DNA of 15,212 nt from Aphodoplasma sp045626925 (GCA_045626925.1 JAZUQZ010000002.1:1-15212), one strand, 5' to 3'; positions 1 through 7,444 are shown, counted from the first letter of the stretch. The notes: generated by a model from the letters alone, not told the origin. A program made the numbers and translations.

Positions 1-14
1 GTTTCTTTTTTCAT
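1..14 (-). CDS. 5' end of an unidentified gene (start codon plus about four codons)
   Basis: On the minus strand an ATG at 14-12 is preceded by a perfect AGGAGG (29-24) nine bases upstream, so a gene almost certainly starts here and runs off the left edge. Only MKKET can be read, so the product cannot be named. It is separated from the upstream catabolic genes by a terminator at 140-169 and has its own TATAAT-like box (67-62), although no good -35 matches it. Its ribosome binding site lies inside one arm of a long inverted repeat, described separately. Confidence 0.55.
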
Positions 15-20
15 AGATTA

Positions 21-82
21 AATCCTCCTATGTGTTTTTTCTCGACTGGCAGGTCGTTTTTATTATAACACATAGGAGGATT
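21..82 (-). promoter_or_regulatory. Perfect 16-bp inverted repeat covering the Shine-Dalgarno of the gene starting at 14
   Basis: AATCCTCCTATGTGTT (21-36) is the exact reverse complement of 67-82. The arms are 30 bases apart and a small CGAC/GTCG stem (43-46/53-56) lies in the loop. In a minus-strand RNA that crosses both arms, the AGGAGG of the left-edge gene would be paired in a 16-bp stem and hidden. A TATAAT box (67-62) lies at the start of the loop, so RNA begun from that promoter would carry only one arm and leave the site free. The same repeat could instead be a paired operator. Visible: the repeat and its overlap with the ribosome binding site. Inferred: the regulation. Confidence 0.6.
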
Positions 83-106
83 TTGCTCATCGGTTAACCT
101 CTATTG

Positions 107-129
107 AACCACGCGACTATCGCGTGGTT
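107..129. other. GC-rich hairpin of unclear role
   Basis: AACCACGCGA (107-116) pairs perfectly with TCGCGTGGTT (120-129) around a 3-base loop. On the plus strand it is followed by TTCGTT, a weak terminator tail, but no plus-strand gene precedes it. On the minus strand it lies just past the stronger terminator at 140-169 and may back it up or fold in a read-through RNA. Confidence 0.4.
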
Positions 130-139
130 TTCGTTATAC

Positions 140-169
140 AAAAAAGGTGCATCTTAAACAAGATACACC
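140..169 (-). terminator. Intrinsic terminator ending the catabolic cluster
   Basis: On the minus strand, beginning 15 bases after the stop codon at 184-186, a 10-bp stem (169-160 with 155-146, one mismatch) with a 4-base loop is followed by six T's (145-140). This is a standard factor-independent terminator and marks the end of the aminotransferase/oxidoreductase transcription unit. Confidence 0.85.
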
Positions 170-183
170 CTCTTAGTCATTAA

Positions 184-1317
184 CTATTCAATTACCTCGA
201 CTGTTTTGTTATAAAATGACTTAAGCGCAGCCGTTGCCATTGTGTGCGACAACACAGTTTCCTCCGGTGTAAAAAGTCCAAAAGGAACCTTTTCGCCCGA
301 ATACTCAAGCATAAACGCTGCAATTTGTTGCTGAATCGCATCTGTAAAACCAAACTCAAAAATCGGGCCTGTAATTGTAGGAATCATGGGTTTATATCCG
401 ATTATAATGCGGTTCCAGGACTGCTCTTTACCCCATGATGATGTGTAATGGAATGCATTTGCATCATCACTCGAGAACTTTGCACTGCAATCCATACCAT
501 ATATTTCAAAGAACCAACGGTTTGTCGAGCCCGGTGCCATACGCTTCGTTTCAAAAGTCATCGGTATCTCGTCGCCCTCTTTATTTAATGTAGTACAAAA
601 GATTGTGCAGTTATCAAATGTGTCACATACAGTCATGCCTCCCTTACCATCTGGACGCTCTTTTACAATGTTACTAAAATGCGCTCTGACAGTTTTCGGC
701 TTAAAGCCCAAACGGAACGGAACATGCTGGGTATGAATGCCCAAATCGCCCAAACAACCGTACTCGCCATTGAATTTTACCATACGCTTCCAGTTTATAG
801 GCTTTTCTGTATCCATATCGCTACAATGATTAAATCCACAATGAATCTCTAATATTTTACCAAATTTTCCTTCATTATACCAATTTATCATAGTCTGCAT
901 TGCAGGGTAATACGGAAACTCGCTGCAGCAACGAACGAAAGTGTTCGGATTTTCTTTTATTGCTTTCATTATGTTTTCATTTGCTGCTTTATCGATACCA
1001 AAAGGCTTCTCGCCTAAAAGCGCCTTGCCGCTTTTAATAATATCAATATAAAATTGCTCATGCAGATTGTGCGGAACAGCGCAATAAATTGCATCAATGT
1101 CGTCTTTTTCTAAAAGCTCCTTATAGTCCGAAACGGAATACTTTATCTCTGGAAAGTTTTTATTAAACCACTCCATCTCCTTTGGCACAACAGAACATAT
1201 GCCCACAATCTCAGGTTTTGGAACATCAACATTAAGATGACACCAACGAGCTGCAGCAGACGCAAACTCTCTCGCCATAAGACCGCAACCAATAAGACCA
1301 AATCTTACAGTTTTCAT
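184..1317 (-). CDS. Gfo/Idh/MocA-family NAD(P)-dependent oxidoreductase
   Basis: A 377-residue cytoplasmic dehydrogenase of the Gfo/Idh/MocA family, which oxidises or reduces hydroxyl groups of sugars, polyols and related compounds. The N-terminal Rossmann fold shows a GLIGCGLMA dinucleotide loop (residues 7-15). The family EKP motif is at 103-105 (EKPFG), and GDLGIHTQH (190-198) carries the family's GxHxxD-like catalytic histidine, H195. The length fits the family. I chose the ATG at 1317 because AAAGGAAAA lies 5-7 bases upstream and the protein then begins directly with the Rossmann strand. An upstream in-frame ATG at 1362 falls inside a hairpin and has no binding site. It is the last gene before the terminator and probably works with the aminotransferase just upstream, for example by making or using a keto intermediate. 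The substrate is unknown. Confidence 0.87.
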   Translation of the reverse strand: MKTVRFGLIGCGLMAREFASAAARWCHLNVDVPKPEIVGICSVVPKEMEWFNKNFPEIKYSVSDYKELLEKDDIDAIYCAVPHNLHEQFYIDIIKSGKALLGEKPFGIDKAANENIMKAIKENPNTFVRCCSEFPYYPAMQTMINWYNEGKFGKILEIHCGFNHCSDMDTEKPINWKRMVKFNGEYGCLGDLGIHTQHVPFRLGFKPKTVRAHFSNIVKERPDGKGGMTVCDTFDNCTIFCTTLNKEGDEIPMTFETKRMAPGSTNRWFFEIYGMDCSAKFSSDDANAFHYTSSWGKEQSWNRIIIGYKPMIPTITGPIFEFGFTDAIQQQIAAFMLEYSGEKVPFGLFTPEETVLSHTMATAALKSFYNKTVEVIE

Positions 1318-1348
1318 ATCAATTTTCCTTTCGTTTTCAATAGTCAAA

Positions 1349-1380
1349 CTAAGGGCTGTCATTAAAACAACAGCCCTTAG
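1349..1380 (-). other. Intercistronic hairpin between aminotransferase and oxidoreductase genes
   Basis: CTAAGGGCTGT (1349-1359) pairs perfectly with ACAGCCCTTAG (1370-1380). It lies in the 75-bp gap between the two genes. The minus-strand tail is only TTTGACTATT, so it is at best a weak terminator. A partial terminator or an mRNA processing/stability stem that lowers expression of the distal gene is more likely. Confidence 0.5.
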
Positions 1381-1392
1381 CGTTTTTACGCA

Positions 1393-2763
1393 TTAATATC
1401 CAAAATGTTTTTCTGTCTCTGCAATAGCCTCTTCAATAATGTCAAGACCTTTTAATGCAGCCTCATCATCAAGTATCATCGGAGGCGACATGCGAAGAAT
1501 ATGACCAGACGGAACCCACGCCAAGCCCTTTTCAAATGCCTTTTGATAAATCATTGTACCAGCTTCAGCAAATGGCTCTTTTGTCTCACGGTCCTTAACG
1601 ATTTCAATAGCCTGAAGACATCCGATAGCACGAACATCACCGATAATAGGATGCGCCTCCATCATCTTCTTCATTCTTGCAAGCATAATTTCACCAAGAT
1701 GTGCCGAATGCTCGTTAAGGCCTTCTTCCTCAATAACCTTAATCGACTCAAGTGCAGCCGCACAAGCCATCGGGTTACCACCATAACTTGAAGATGCTGA
1801 AATCTTCTCAATAGCAGGTGCAAGATCCTTTGAAACAGCAAGTGCTGTAACAGGGAAACCATTACCAAATCCTTTACCAAGAGTTGTGATATCAGCAGTA
1901 ACATCCCAATGGTCCATAGCAAGATACTTACCTGTTCTTGCCATACAATTTAGTACTTCATCTGCAAATAGCAATATGCCTCTCTTATCGCAAAGAGCAC
2001 GAAGTGCCGGCATAAAGTCCGGAGGAGGAATAATTGAACCGCCCCAACCCTGGATAGGCTCTAAAACTATTGCTGCTACATTCTTTCCGCCGGATGCGCA
2101 CTCATTATCAAGAATACCCTCAATCATTCTTATGTATGGTGAAGAATCCTTCCATGCTTCTTCCGGAGTTCTGCCAAAGAAGTCGCGATACGGATTCGGT
2201 CTTGGAGCAAGCATAAAGCCCGGAGCTCTCATATGTGTGTCAGGACCAACAACTGCAAGTGAGTTTGCACCATATGTCTTACCATGGAAATCTCTCCAGA
2301 AAGAGATAAACTCTTGCTTTCCAGTAGCGGCACGAGCACAACGAAGACCAGCCTCTACTGCTGTTGTACCGGAATCATAGAACTGAAAACCTGCAAAACG
2401 GCCGCCTGTAATCTCATGAAGCTTTTCAACCAATTCCATCTTTACTTTTGTGGTAAAATCGTGGCAGTTCATAAGATTTTTTGCATGATTTGCAACAGCC
2501 TCACTAATCTTTGGATGACAATGACCAAGGCCTGTTACATATATACCCGACGAAAAATCAAGGTATGTATTTCCATCAACATCCTTTAATGTGTAACCAT
2601 ATCCCGATTCAAATGTAACAGGGAATAGTTTTACCTGGCTTGAATAACCCTTCATATATTTCGAGCATCTTTCATGATACTCAACAGACTTTGGACCCGG
2701 AACAGTGCCGGATACCATATTTGGTACAGTGGATAAATCCATGCGTGCCCAACCTTTACTCAT
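1393..2763 (-). CDS. Class III (GABA-transaminase-like) PLP aminotransferase
   Basis: A 456-residue fold-type I PLP enzyme of aminotransferase class III, the family of 4-aminobutyrate, ornithine and dialkylglycine transaminases, which move amino groups distal to a carboxylate. Visible parts are the phosphate-binding SGTTAVEA (131-138), the FHGKTYG loop (159-165), DEV (268-270) whose aspartate contacts the PLP ring nitrogen, the Schiff-base lysine K297 in LGKGFGNG, and YGGNP (327-331). The length is usual. Two substrate-side motifs are unusual: EPIQGWGG where QGEGG is common, and DEVLNCMARTG where DEVQTGFGRTG is common, so the classical GABA or ornithine assignment should not be assumed. The ATG at 2763 has AAAAGGGG about eight bases upstream. 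It has a perfect promoter of its own (2854-2826) and is probably co-transcribed with the oxidoreductase. Confidence 0.88.
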   Translation of the reverse strand: MSKGWARMDLSTVPNMVSGTVPGPKSVEYHERCSKYMKGYSSQVKLFPVTFESGYGYTLKDVDGNTYLDFSSGIYVTGLGHCHPKISEAVANHAKNLMNCHDFTTKVKMELVEKLHEITGGRFAGFQFYDSGTTAVEAGLRCARAATGKQEFISFWRDFHGKTYGANSLAVVGPDTHMRAPGFMLAPRPNPYRDFFGRTPEEAWKDSSPYIRMIEGILDNECASGGKNVAAIVLEPIQGWGGSIIPPPDFMPALRALCDKRGILLFADEVLNCMARTGKYLAMDHWDVTADITTLGKGFGNGFPVTALAVSKDLAPAIEKISASSSYGGNPMACAAALESIKVIEEEGLNEHSAHLGEIMLARMKKMMEAHPIIGDVRAIGCLQAIEIVKDRETKEPFAEAGTMIYQKAFEKGLAWVPSGHILRMSPPMILDDEAALKGLDIIEEAIAETEKHFGY

Positions 2764-2825
2764 AACAAAACCCCTTTTCTTTATAATTATTTAACAAAAA
2801 CCATTGTATGTTTGTTTCGTTTATA

Positions 2826-2854
2826 ATTATATAATGTTTTTTAAAAGCTGTCAA
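2826..2854 (-). promoter_or_regulatory. Consensus SigA promoter for aminotransferase/oxidoreductase unit
   Basis: The minus strand reads TTGACA (2854-2849), a 17-bp spacer, then TATAAT (2831-2826): a perfect match to the primary-sigma consensus at the best spacing. Transcription would begin near 2819, about 55 bases before the aminotransferase ATG. It makes the last two genes able to be expressed apart from the upstream four. Confidence 0.85.
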
Positions 2855-2864
2855 TAGTTTTCAT

Positions 2865-2876
2865 AAAAACGTTTTT
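2865..2876. promoter_or_regulatory. AAAAACGTTTTT palindrome, possible operator or weak cre-like site
   Basis: A perfect 12-bp palindrome sits ten bases upstream of the -35 box of the aminotransferase promoter. Its AACGTT centre recalls catabolite-responsive (cre) sites, but the flanking G and C expected at the outer positions are missing. It could also be a weak stem in read-through RNA. Role inferred only. Confidence 0.25.
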
Positions 2877-2879
2877 TGT

Positions 2880-2915
2880 GTTTCATTTTGAAAGATATTT
2901 ATTTCAAAATGAAAC
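2880..2915 (-). terminator. 14-bp hairpin directly after the aldo/keto reductase stop codon
   Basis: A perfect 14-bp inverted repeat (2880-2893 with 2902-2915, 8-base loop) begins at the base following the TAA stop of the aldo/keto reductase. The minus-strand tail is ACAAAAAACG, not a T-run, so it may be an mRNA-protecting 3' stem or a weak terminator. It separates the four-gene unit from the next promoter. Confidence 0.5.
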
Positions 2916-3794
2916 TTACCTCACATTTAAAGTATCTTTTAATTGAGATACTTTTGATGGCCCAACAATTTCAAAAACATCAAAATTACTCTGTTCGCGA
3001 AGCATTTTAAGCACCATATATGAGATTGTTGTATTTTCACGCTCTGCGCGTACTTTAATTTTTTCAAATGTTTTTACGGATTCTTCGTTTAAGTATCTTT
3101 CCTTTGCTTTTTGTGAAAGCTCGCCCACCGCATACTTTTCAAAAAATCCTTTTGCCTGCGACGAAAATGCAAATACTGCCAGTTTTCCCTTGTCATATTT
3201 TTCCTTTTCTTCGTCTATATAGGCAAGCTTAAAATCCCAAAGCTTTGAACGCGTAGCTAAATTATAAAGTGCCTGACTTGCACAAAAACCTACCTGGCCG
3301 CTCCTTTTGGCATATTCATTTGCTTCCATGATTCTATCATATGACCAATTCGACGCACCAAAATTTATTATTTTTCCACTTTTTATAAGCGAATTCAGCG
3401 TGTCGATTATAGGACCGACAGGCTTTTGGACATCATCTCTATGAAGCCACAAAATATCTATATAATCGATATCAAGCGCGCAAAGGCTTTTTTCAACATC
3501 ATCTACAATCTCTTCTTTACTAAGTCGCACATGTGACAAATCGCTCAGTGTGTGCGGATGGGCACACTTTGTAGAAATATAGACCTTATCTCTGATATTT
3601 TTTATAAATTCACCCACCACACGCTCACTCTTGCCACCGCAATAAAGCCTTGCAGTGTCAATTATGTTGCCACCGTTTTCAATATAAACCTCCATAATAT
3701 CAAAGGCGGTTTTTTTGTCTATTCTTTCGGAATATCCCTCTGTCCCAAGCACAATTTGTGATAAATTCATGTTGCAAAGCTTTGTATATTCCAC
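2916..3794 (-). CDS. Aldo/keto reductase
   Basis: A 292-residue NAD(P)H-dependent aldo/keto reductase with a (beta/alpha)8 barrel, reducing sugar aldehydes or ketones in the cytoplasm. The full catalytic tetrad can be seen: D46 and Y51 (IIDTARLY), K76 (YISTK) and H118 (LWLHRDD). GASNW (146-150) is the usual substrate/cofactor-side strand. It is slightly shorter than many family members (about 310-330). Translation starts at a GTG (3794-3792) with GGGGG seven bases upstream, which is why I take the full frame. It lies 48 bp after the ceramidase-like gene and is the last gene before the hairpin at 2915-2880, so it probably ends the first transcription unit. Its substrate is unknown; context points to a carbonyl product of amino-sugar or glycan breakdown. 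Confidence 0.88.
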   Translation of the reverse strand: MEYTKLCNMNLSQIVLGTEGYSERIDKKTAFDIMEVYIENGGNIIDTARLYCGGKSERVVGEFIKNIRDKVYISTKCAHPHTLSDLSHVRLSKEEIVDDVEKSLCALDIDYIDILWLHRDDVQKPVGPIIDTLNSLIKSGKIINFGASNWSYDRIMEANEYAKRSGQVGFCASQALYNLATRSKLWDFKLAYIDEEKEKYDKGKLAVFAFSSQAKGFFEKYAVGELSQKAKERYLNEESVKTFEKIKVRAERENTTISYMVLKMLREQSNFDVFEIVGPSKVSQLKDTLNVR

Positions 3795-3842
3795 CTATAT
3801 TCCCCCTTTGATATTTTGTGTCTCTGCCTTAATTATATAATA

Positions 3843-5201
3843 TTACTTTAGCTTATTAAGCATAGCCTTTCCTGCGTCAATAATTTTTTCAGCAACGCCC
3901 GCCTTAAACGAGGATGATCTTGCCTCATAACCGCCCTCATCATATGCCGACTTCATCGGGAAATAGCCCATGTAACCGTTTGTAAGTGCGCATGGCATAA
4001 TAAGCTCCCATCCCTCTGCCTTTTTAATTTCTTTGCCGATATCTGTAAATGGCTCACCTGCAATACCAACCATTGCAACCGGTCCGATTTTTATTCCGGA
4101 AATAGTAATGTCAAATGACTCCGGACCATTTTCAAGGTCGCACATACGCACTGCTTCTGCAACAACAGTTGTAAGCTCCATACCTTCATATGGAATCTCA
4201 TAATCGCGTCCTGCATCGTATAATTCCTTATACTTTTTAGCAAGAGGCATATCCTTTTTGTCCGGCATATTTGATGGAACAGTTAAAATATCAATAGCCA
4301 TATCGATATCATCAACATCAACATACTTTACCTTGTCATACACCTGAAGAACCGTTCCTGCAAGTGCTCTCCCGACAAAGCGTGCCATTCCCGGACTCTT
4401 CATTTCATTGTCAAAACTTATTTCTGTATCGTTCATATCGCCATCTTTAGGAAATACATTTGTACTTCCAACATCGCCTTGGGCACCCGCAAAGAAGATA
4501 CATTTTGTGCCATCAAGCGCCTTTTCAATAGTTTTGCTCATCCAAGCCGGAAAGTCCGCCGACACAAACTCGCCACCGATAGTATCTGTATGAATACCAT
4601 AATTTACAAGCACAATGCTTTCTGCATTTTCTCTGTCAAAACGCAAAACATTAACTCTCTGGTCAAGTGTGCCAATAGGATGGTCAATGTTTTCATCCCC
4701 AACAGGTGGACAGGTCATAGTTGAGCCGTCTTTCATCTTATATCGTCTTATATATGCTACTCTCTCAGGAGCATAGCCTACGATATATCCCATTTTTGCA
4801 TCTTTTACATCTGCAAGCGCAAGCTTTACAGAGTCCAAAACTCTATTTCCAAGAAATTCCTGATATTTTAGAGCTAAAGAAAGGTCGCCAGCGGATAATT
4901 CATCACCTTCAATGCTTGATCCCGTATGAGTATGCGTTGCGGCCATAAAGATATTTCCTTTAGAAATCTCTGTATTTTTCTCAATAATGTCAGCATATTG
5001 CGCATAAATTGAATCACCAATCCAGCAAGAATCGATGCTTATCATTGCAATCTTCTTGTCGTCCTTTTCTATAACCAAAGTCTTTACTTTAATATCATCA
5101 AGAAAGCCCTTTGCCACTCTCGACTTATAATAACCAACAATAGCAATGCCAAGTGGTGGATTTGCGTTTACTTCGCTATAACCTACTTTAAAATTACTCA
5201 T
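3843..5201 (-). CDS. Neutral/alkaline ceramidase-fold hydrolase, cytoplasmic
   Basis: A 452-residue protein resembling the N-terminal catalytic domain of neutral/alkaline ceramidase, a zinc amidohydrolase. ATHTHTG (88-94) matches the HTHSG zinc motif, NYGIHTDTIGG (200-210) carries a second histidine, GAQGDVGS (239-246) resembles the family's AGDVSPN loop, and AGEPF (E383) and NGYMGYFP (Y413) match the distal Glu and Tyr zinc ligands. No signal peptide or C-terminal immunoglobulin-like domain is present, unlike secreted ceramidases (about 650-700 residues), so it acts inside the cell and almost certainly not on ceramide. Such short homologues occur in carbohydrate loci; hydrolysis of an amide or similar bond on a sugar derivative is an inference. 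Start ATG 5201 has AAAGGAGAA close upstream, in a 17-bp gap after the deacetylase gene. Confidence 0.8.
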   Translation of the reverse strand: MSNFKVGYSEVNANPPLGIAIVGYYKSRVAKGFLDDIKVKTLVIEKDDKKIAMISIDSCWIGDSIYAQYADIIEKNTEISKGNIFMAATHTHTGSSIEGDELSAGDLSLALKYQEFLGNRVLDSVKLALADVKDAKMGYIVGYAPERVAYIRRYKMKDGSTMTCPPVGDENIDHPIGTLDQRVNVLRFDRENAESIVLVNYGIHTDTIGGEFVSADFPAWMSKTIEKALDGTKCIFFAGAQGDVGSTNVFPKDGDMNDTEISFDNEMKSPGMARFVGRALAGTVLQVYDKVKYVDVDDIDMAIDILTVPSNMPDKKDMPLAKKYKELYDAGRDYEIPYEGMELTTVVAEAVRMCDLENGPESFDITISGIKIGPVAMVGIAGEPFTDIGKEIKKAEGWELIMPCALTNGYMGYFPMKSAYDEGGYEARSSSFKAGVAEKIIDAGKAMLNKLK

Positions 5202-5218
5202 TTATTTTTCTCCTTTCC

Positions 5219-6364
5219 TTAGTAACGAACCTCTCCCTCAAGAATTACTCGTTTTATATTAAATTTATCATCCACAAAAACTAAATCGGCCGTTTTGCCG
5301 ACTTCAATAGAACCGACATCGTCACCCATTCCAATTGCACGGGCAGGCGTCGTCGCCGCCATAACAAATGCTTGCGCAATGCCACAATTTGTATTTGCCA
5401 TAATATTTCGACAAGCCAAATCCATCGTAAGCTTGCTGCCTGCTATTGCCCCATTGTGGTCAAAGTTTATATCCTCAACATGTGCAAACTTCTCCGGCGT
5501 TTCATTTTCAAAAACTGTGCTATCCGTAATAAGTACAACACGATGAATACCCTTATTATGCAAAAGCAGCTGTTGAAGCTCGGGATGTACATGTACCCCA
5601 TATGAATCAGAGATAAGCTCTGTATATACATCTATTTCTTTGAATGCATACTCATCCGGTCCATATCCGCGCACACCACCACCGGAAGGTTGTTGGGTGT
5701 GTGTTGCATTCATAGAGTGCGTTTGGAGAGTGGGTCTATACCTGCCAAGAGCACGAATCTGCATAGGTGTAGCATCACTATGTGCAAGAGCAAATACTGT
5801 GCCCGGGTTGACCTTTCGTGCATATTCCAAAAATGGTAAAAGATCAGGTCTTTCGGGTGCTATCGCCCACACCTTTGCATACTCTCCCGATTCATCTACA
5901 AATGCTTTAAATTTTTCCGGCTCGATTTCATCTCTCCACGGATTCAGATCCGCACAACAGCCATATTTAGGATTTGTAAATGGTCCTTCATGATAAAAAC
6001 CCTTAATAGATTTGACCGTTTTCATATTTTCTTTTGTAATGCGAATAGACTCCATTATTTCATCAAAATTCGAAAAATAAGCCGTCGTCGCAAGAATACT
6101 CGTCGCACCATGACTAAGGAAAAATTCTGCCGCTTCCTTTCCCTCCATAGCAGTTGAATATCCGCCGCCGCCATGAACATGAAGGTCCACAAAGCCGGGT
6201 CCGACATAACAGCCTTCTGCATCGATTACTTCTGCTAATGTAGGAAGCATAACATCGCGCGCCCTTCCATAATCAACAATTTTGCCATCGTTGATTATTA
6301 CTACACCATCCCAAATTATACCATTTTCCAATACAACCTGGGCATTTTTAATGGCTTTTAACAC
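5219..6364 (-). CDS. nagA: N-acetylglucosamine-6-phosphate deacetylase (NagA-type amidohydrolase)
   Basis: A 381-residue amidohydrolase-superfamily enzyme, the same length as characterised NagA proteins, which remove acetate from N-acetylglucosamine 6-phosphate. PGFVDLHVHG (56-65) holds an HxH pair, GFYHEGPF (122-129) the metal-binding glutamate E126, LAHSDAT (193-199) H195 and THSMNATH (215-222) H216 the other metal ligands, and LITDST (278-283) the catalytic aspartate D281. A C-terminal composite beta domain ends with GSIEVGKTADLVFVD. I start it at GTG 6364-6362 because GGAGGG lies six bases upstream and the homologous N-terminal strand begins there; an earlier in-frame ATG at 6424 lies in a hairpin. 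It sits between the deaminase-like and ceramidase-like genes. The acyl-sugar substrate may differ from GlcNAc-6-P. Confidence 0.87.
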   Translation of the reverse strand: MLKAIKNAQVVLENGIIWDGVVIINDGKIVDYGRARDVMLPTLAEVIDAEGCYVGPGFVDLHVHGGGGYSTAMEGKEAAEFFLSHGATSILATTAYFSNFDEIMESIRITKENMKTVKSIKGFYHEGPFTNPKYGCCADLNPWRDEIEPEKFKAFVDESGEYAKVWAIAPERPDLLPFLEYARKVNPGTVFALAHSDATPMQIRALGRYRPTLQTHSMNATHTQQPSGGGVRGYGPDEYAFKEIDVYTELISDSYGVHVHPELQQLLLHNKGIHRVVLITDSTVFENETPEKFAHVEDINFDHNGAIAGSKLTMDLACRNIMANTNCGIAQAFVMAATTPARAIGMGDDVGSIEVGKTADLVFVDDKFNIKRVILEGEVRY

Positions 6365-6410
6365 ACTATTCCCTCCTTGTCTATGACAAAAAAACATTTC
6401 ATAAGCCCAA

Positions 6411-6441
6411 ATATACGGACACAAAAGCTGTGTCCGTATAT
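6411..6441 (+). terminator. Strong hairpin with a T-tract in the antisense direction, between the deaminase-like gene and nagA
   Basis: A 13-bp perfect stem (6411-6423 with 6429-6441, 5-base loop) is followed on the plus strand by TAGTTTTTT. That is a good terminator for plus-strand RNA, yet both neighbours are transcribed from the minus strand, where the tail is only TTTGGGC. On the sense RNA it may reduce read-through or act as a processing stem in the 108-bp gap. Confidence 0.5.
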
Positions 6442-6472
6442 AGTTTTTTGATATTTAATAAGGTTTTAATTA

Positions 6473-7444
6473 TTAATACCCAACCTTTTCCCAGCACTCA
6501 AACGGAGCTGCCAATTCTTCACTGATATAAACCTGTGTCTTAACAGTCTGAAGCATTGAGCTTGGAACAAGTGGTGTTACAGGTCCATGTGTAACAAGAC
6601 GAGATGTCATTCTCTGCCACGATGAGAATGTTCCGTTTGTAGCAAGTGCATGAACCTCTATTCTCTCTTTAGCACGCATAACATCGATAGGCCCGATTGT
6701 TGCAGCCTTTGGCGGTACATTTGCAATATCGCCCGACTGGCCAAAAGTTCCGTTTAAAGAGTTTTGAAGGATTGTCATTGGATGAAGTGTTACAAGCTTT
6801 GCAGGCTGATGTAACCATTCATCAATATCTCCGCTACCGATAAATTCAGGAATAGGATCAACAAACGCAACATGTCCTGTCCAACCCGGAGAAGTCGAAA
6901 TAATGTCAGCACCACCCTCAGAAATATCATTGATAATCTTTGAATAATCGTTAATGTTTGCATTTGTTGGATAATGTACATTTTCCATTGGCATACGAAG
7001 TTTTGGGTCAATCTGGAATACTAAATATTTAAGCATAGAATGAACAAAACCTGCCTCATATGTTTCAGGAGCGATGTTGCCATCCTCATCCGCCCACTCG
7101 TCCTCTGCAAAAATATGAACCTTTGAACAATCTACCTTGAAATAATTGATAAGCTGAGCCAAAGGAATATATGTATCCGGCTCAGGATTGCCAAGAATCA
7201 TTGTAAATGTTTTTCCTGCCTCAGAAGCAGCCTTAAGACGCGTAAAAAGTGTAGAAATAAGAACAGGATGAGGATTCATCATAACTTTTACATTAAACTC
7301 ATCATGCCACCACGCTTCTCTCTTTTCAAGGTCTTTTCCGCTGATATTGCGAACGCGTTCGCATACCTCTTTATCCTTAAATGGTACAAAATCAGCAGGA
7401 TTGAAGTTGAATTTTGTTGCTGGGTCGAAAATAATTTCTTTCAT
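6473..7444 (-). CDS. Divergent glucosamine-6-phosphate deaminase/isomerase-like protein
   Basis: A 323-residue sugar-phosphate isomerase/deaminase of the NagB/6-phosphogluconolactonase fold, about 55 residues longer than E. coli NagB, mostly through an N-terminal extension. ILGNPEPDTY (83-92) replaces the usual TGxTP phosphate loop, IFAEDEW (111-117) matches FNMDEY with the catalytic aspartate at D115, and SPGWTGHVAFVDP (185-197) matches NagB GVGNDGHIAFNEP. There the catalytic His is kept (H191), but the position of Asp141 is Thr189 and Glu148 is Asp196. So the fold is clear, while GlcN6P deamination is uncertain. ATG 7444 has AAGGAGAG about eight bases upstream. It is the first gene of the minus-strand cluster, driven from the divergent promoter region shared with the AraC-type regulator. 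Confidence 0.8.
   Translation of the reverse strand: MKEIIFDPATKFNFNPADFVPFKDKEVCERVRNISGKDLEKREAWWHDEFNVKVMMNPHPVLISTLFTRLKAASEAGKTFTMILGNPEPDTYIPLAQLINYFKVDCSKVHIFAEDEWADEDGNIAPETYEAGFVHSMLKYLVFQIDPKLRMPMENVHYPTNANINDYSKIINDISEGGADIISTSPGWTGHVAFVDPIPEFIGSGDIDEWLHQPAKLVTLHPMTILQNSLNGTFGQSGDIANVPPKAATIGPIDVMRAKERIEVHALATNGTFSSWQRMTSRLVTHGPVTPLVPSSMLQTVKTQVYISEELAAPFECWEKVGY

Noticed and set aside
1886..2380. Plus-strand open frame of 164 codons opposite the aminotransferase gene
   Set aside because: It lies wholly opposite a well-supported gene, has no ribosome binding site or recognisable domain, and reads as the complement of conserved aminotransferase codons.
5640..5993. Plus-strand open frame of 117 codons opposite nagA
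   Set aside because: Shadow of the nagA codons on the other strand; no binding site and no protein-like motif.
6365..6424. Longer N-terminus for nagA from the ATG at 6424
   Set aside because: That ATG lies in a strong hairpin without a binding site; GTG at 6364 has GGAGGG at ideal spacing and gives the family length.
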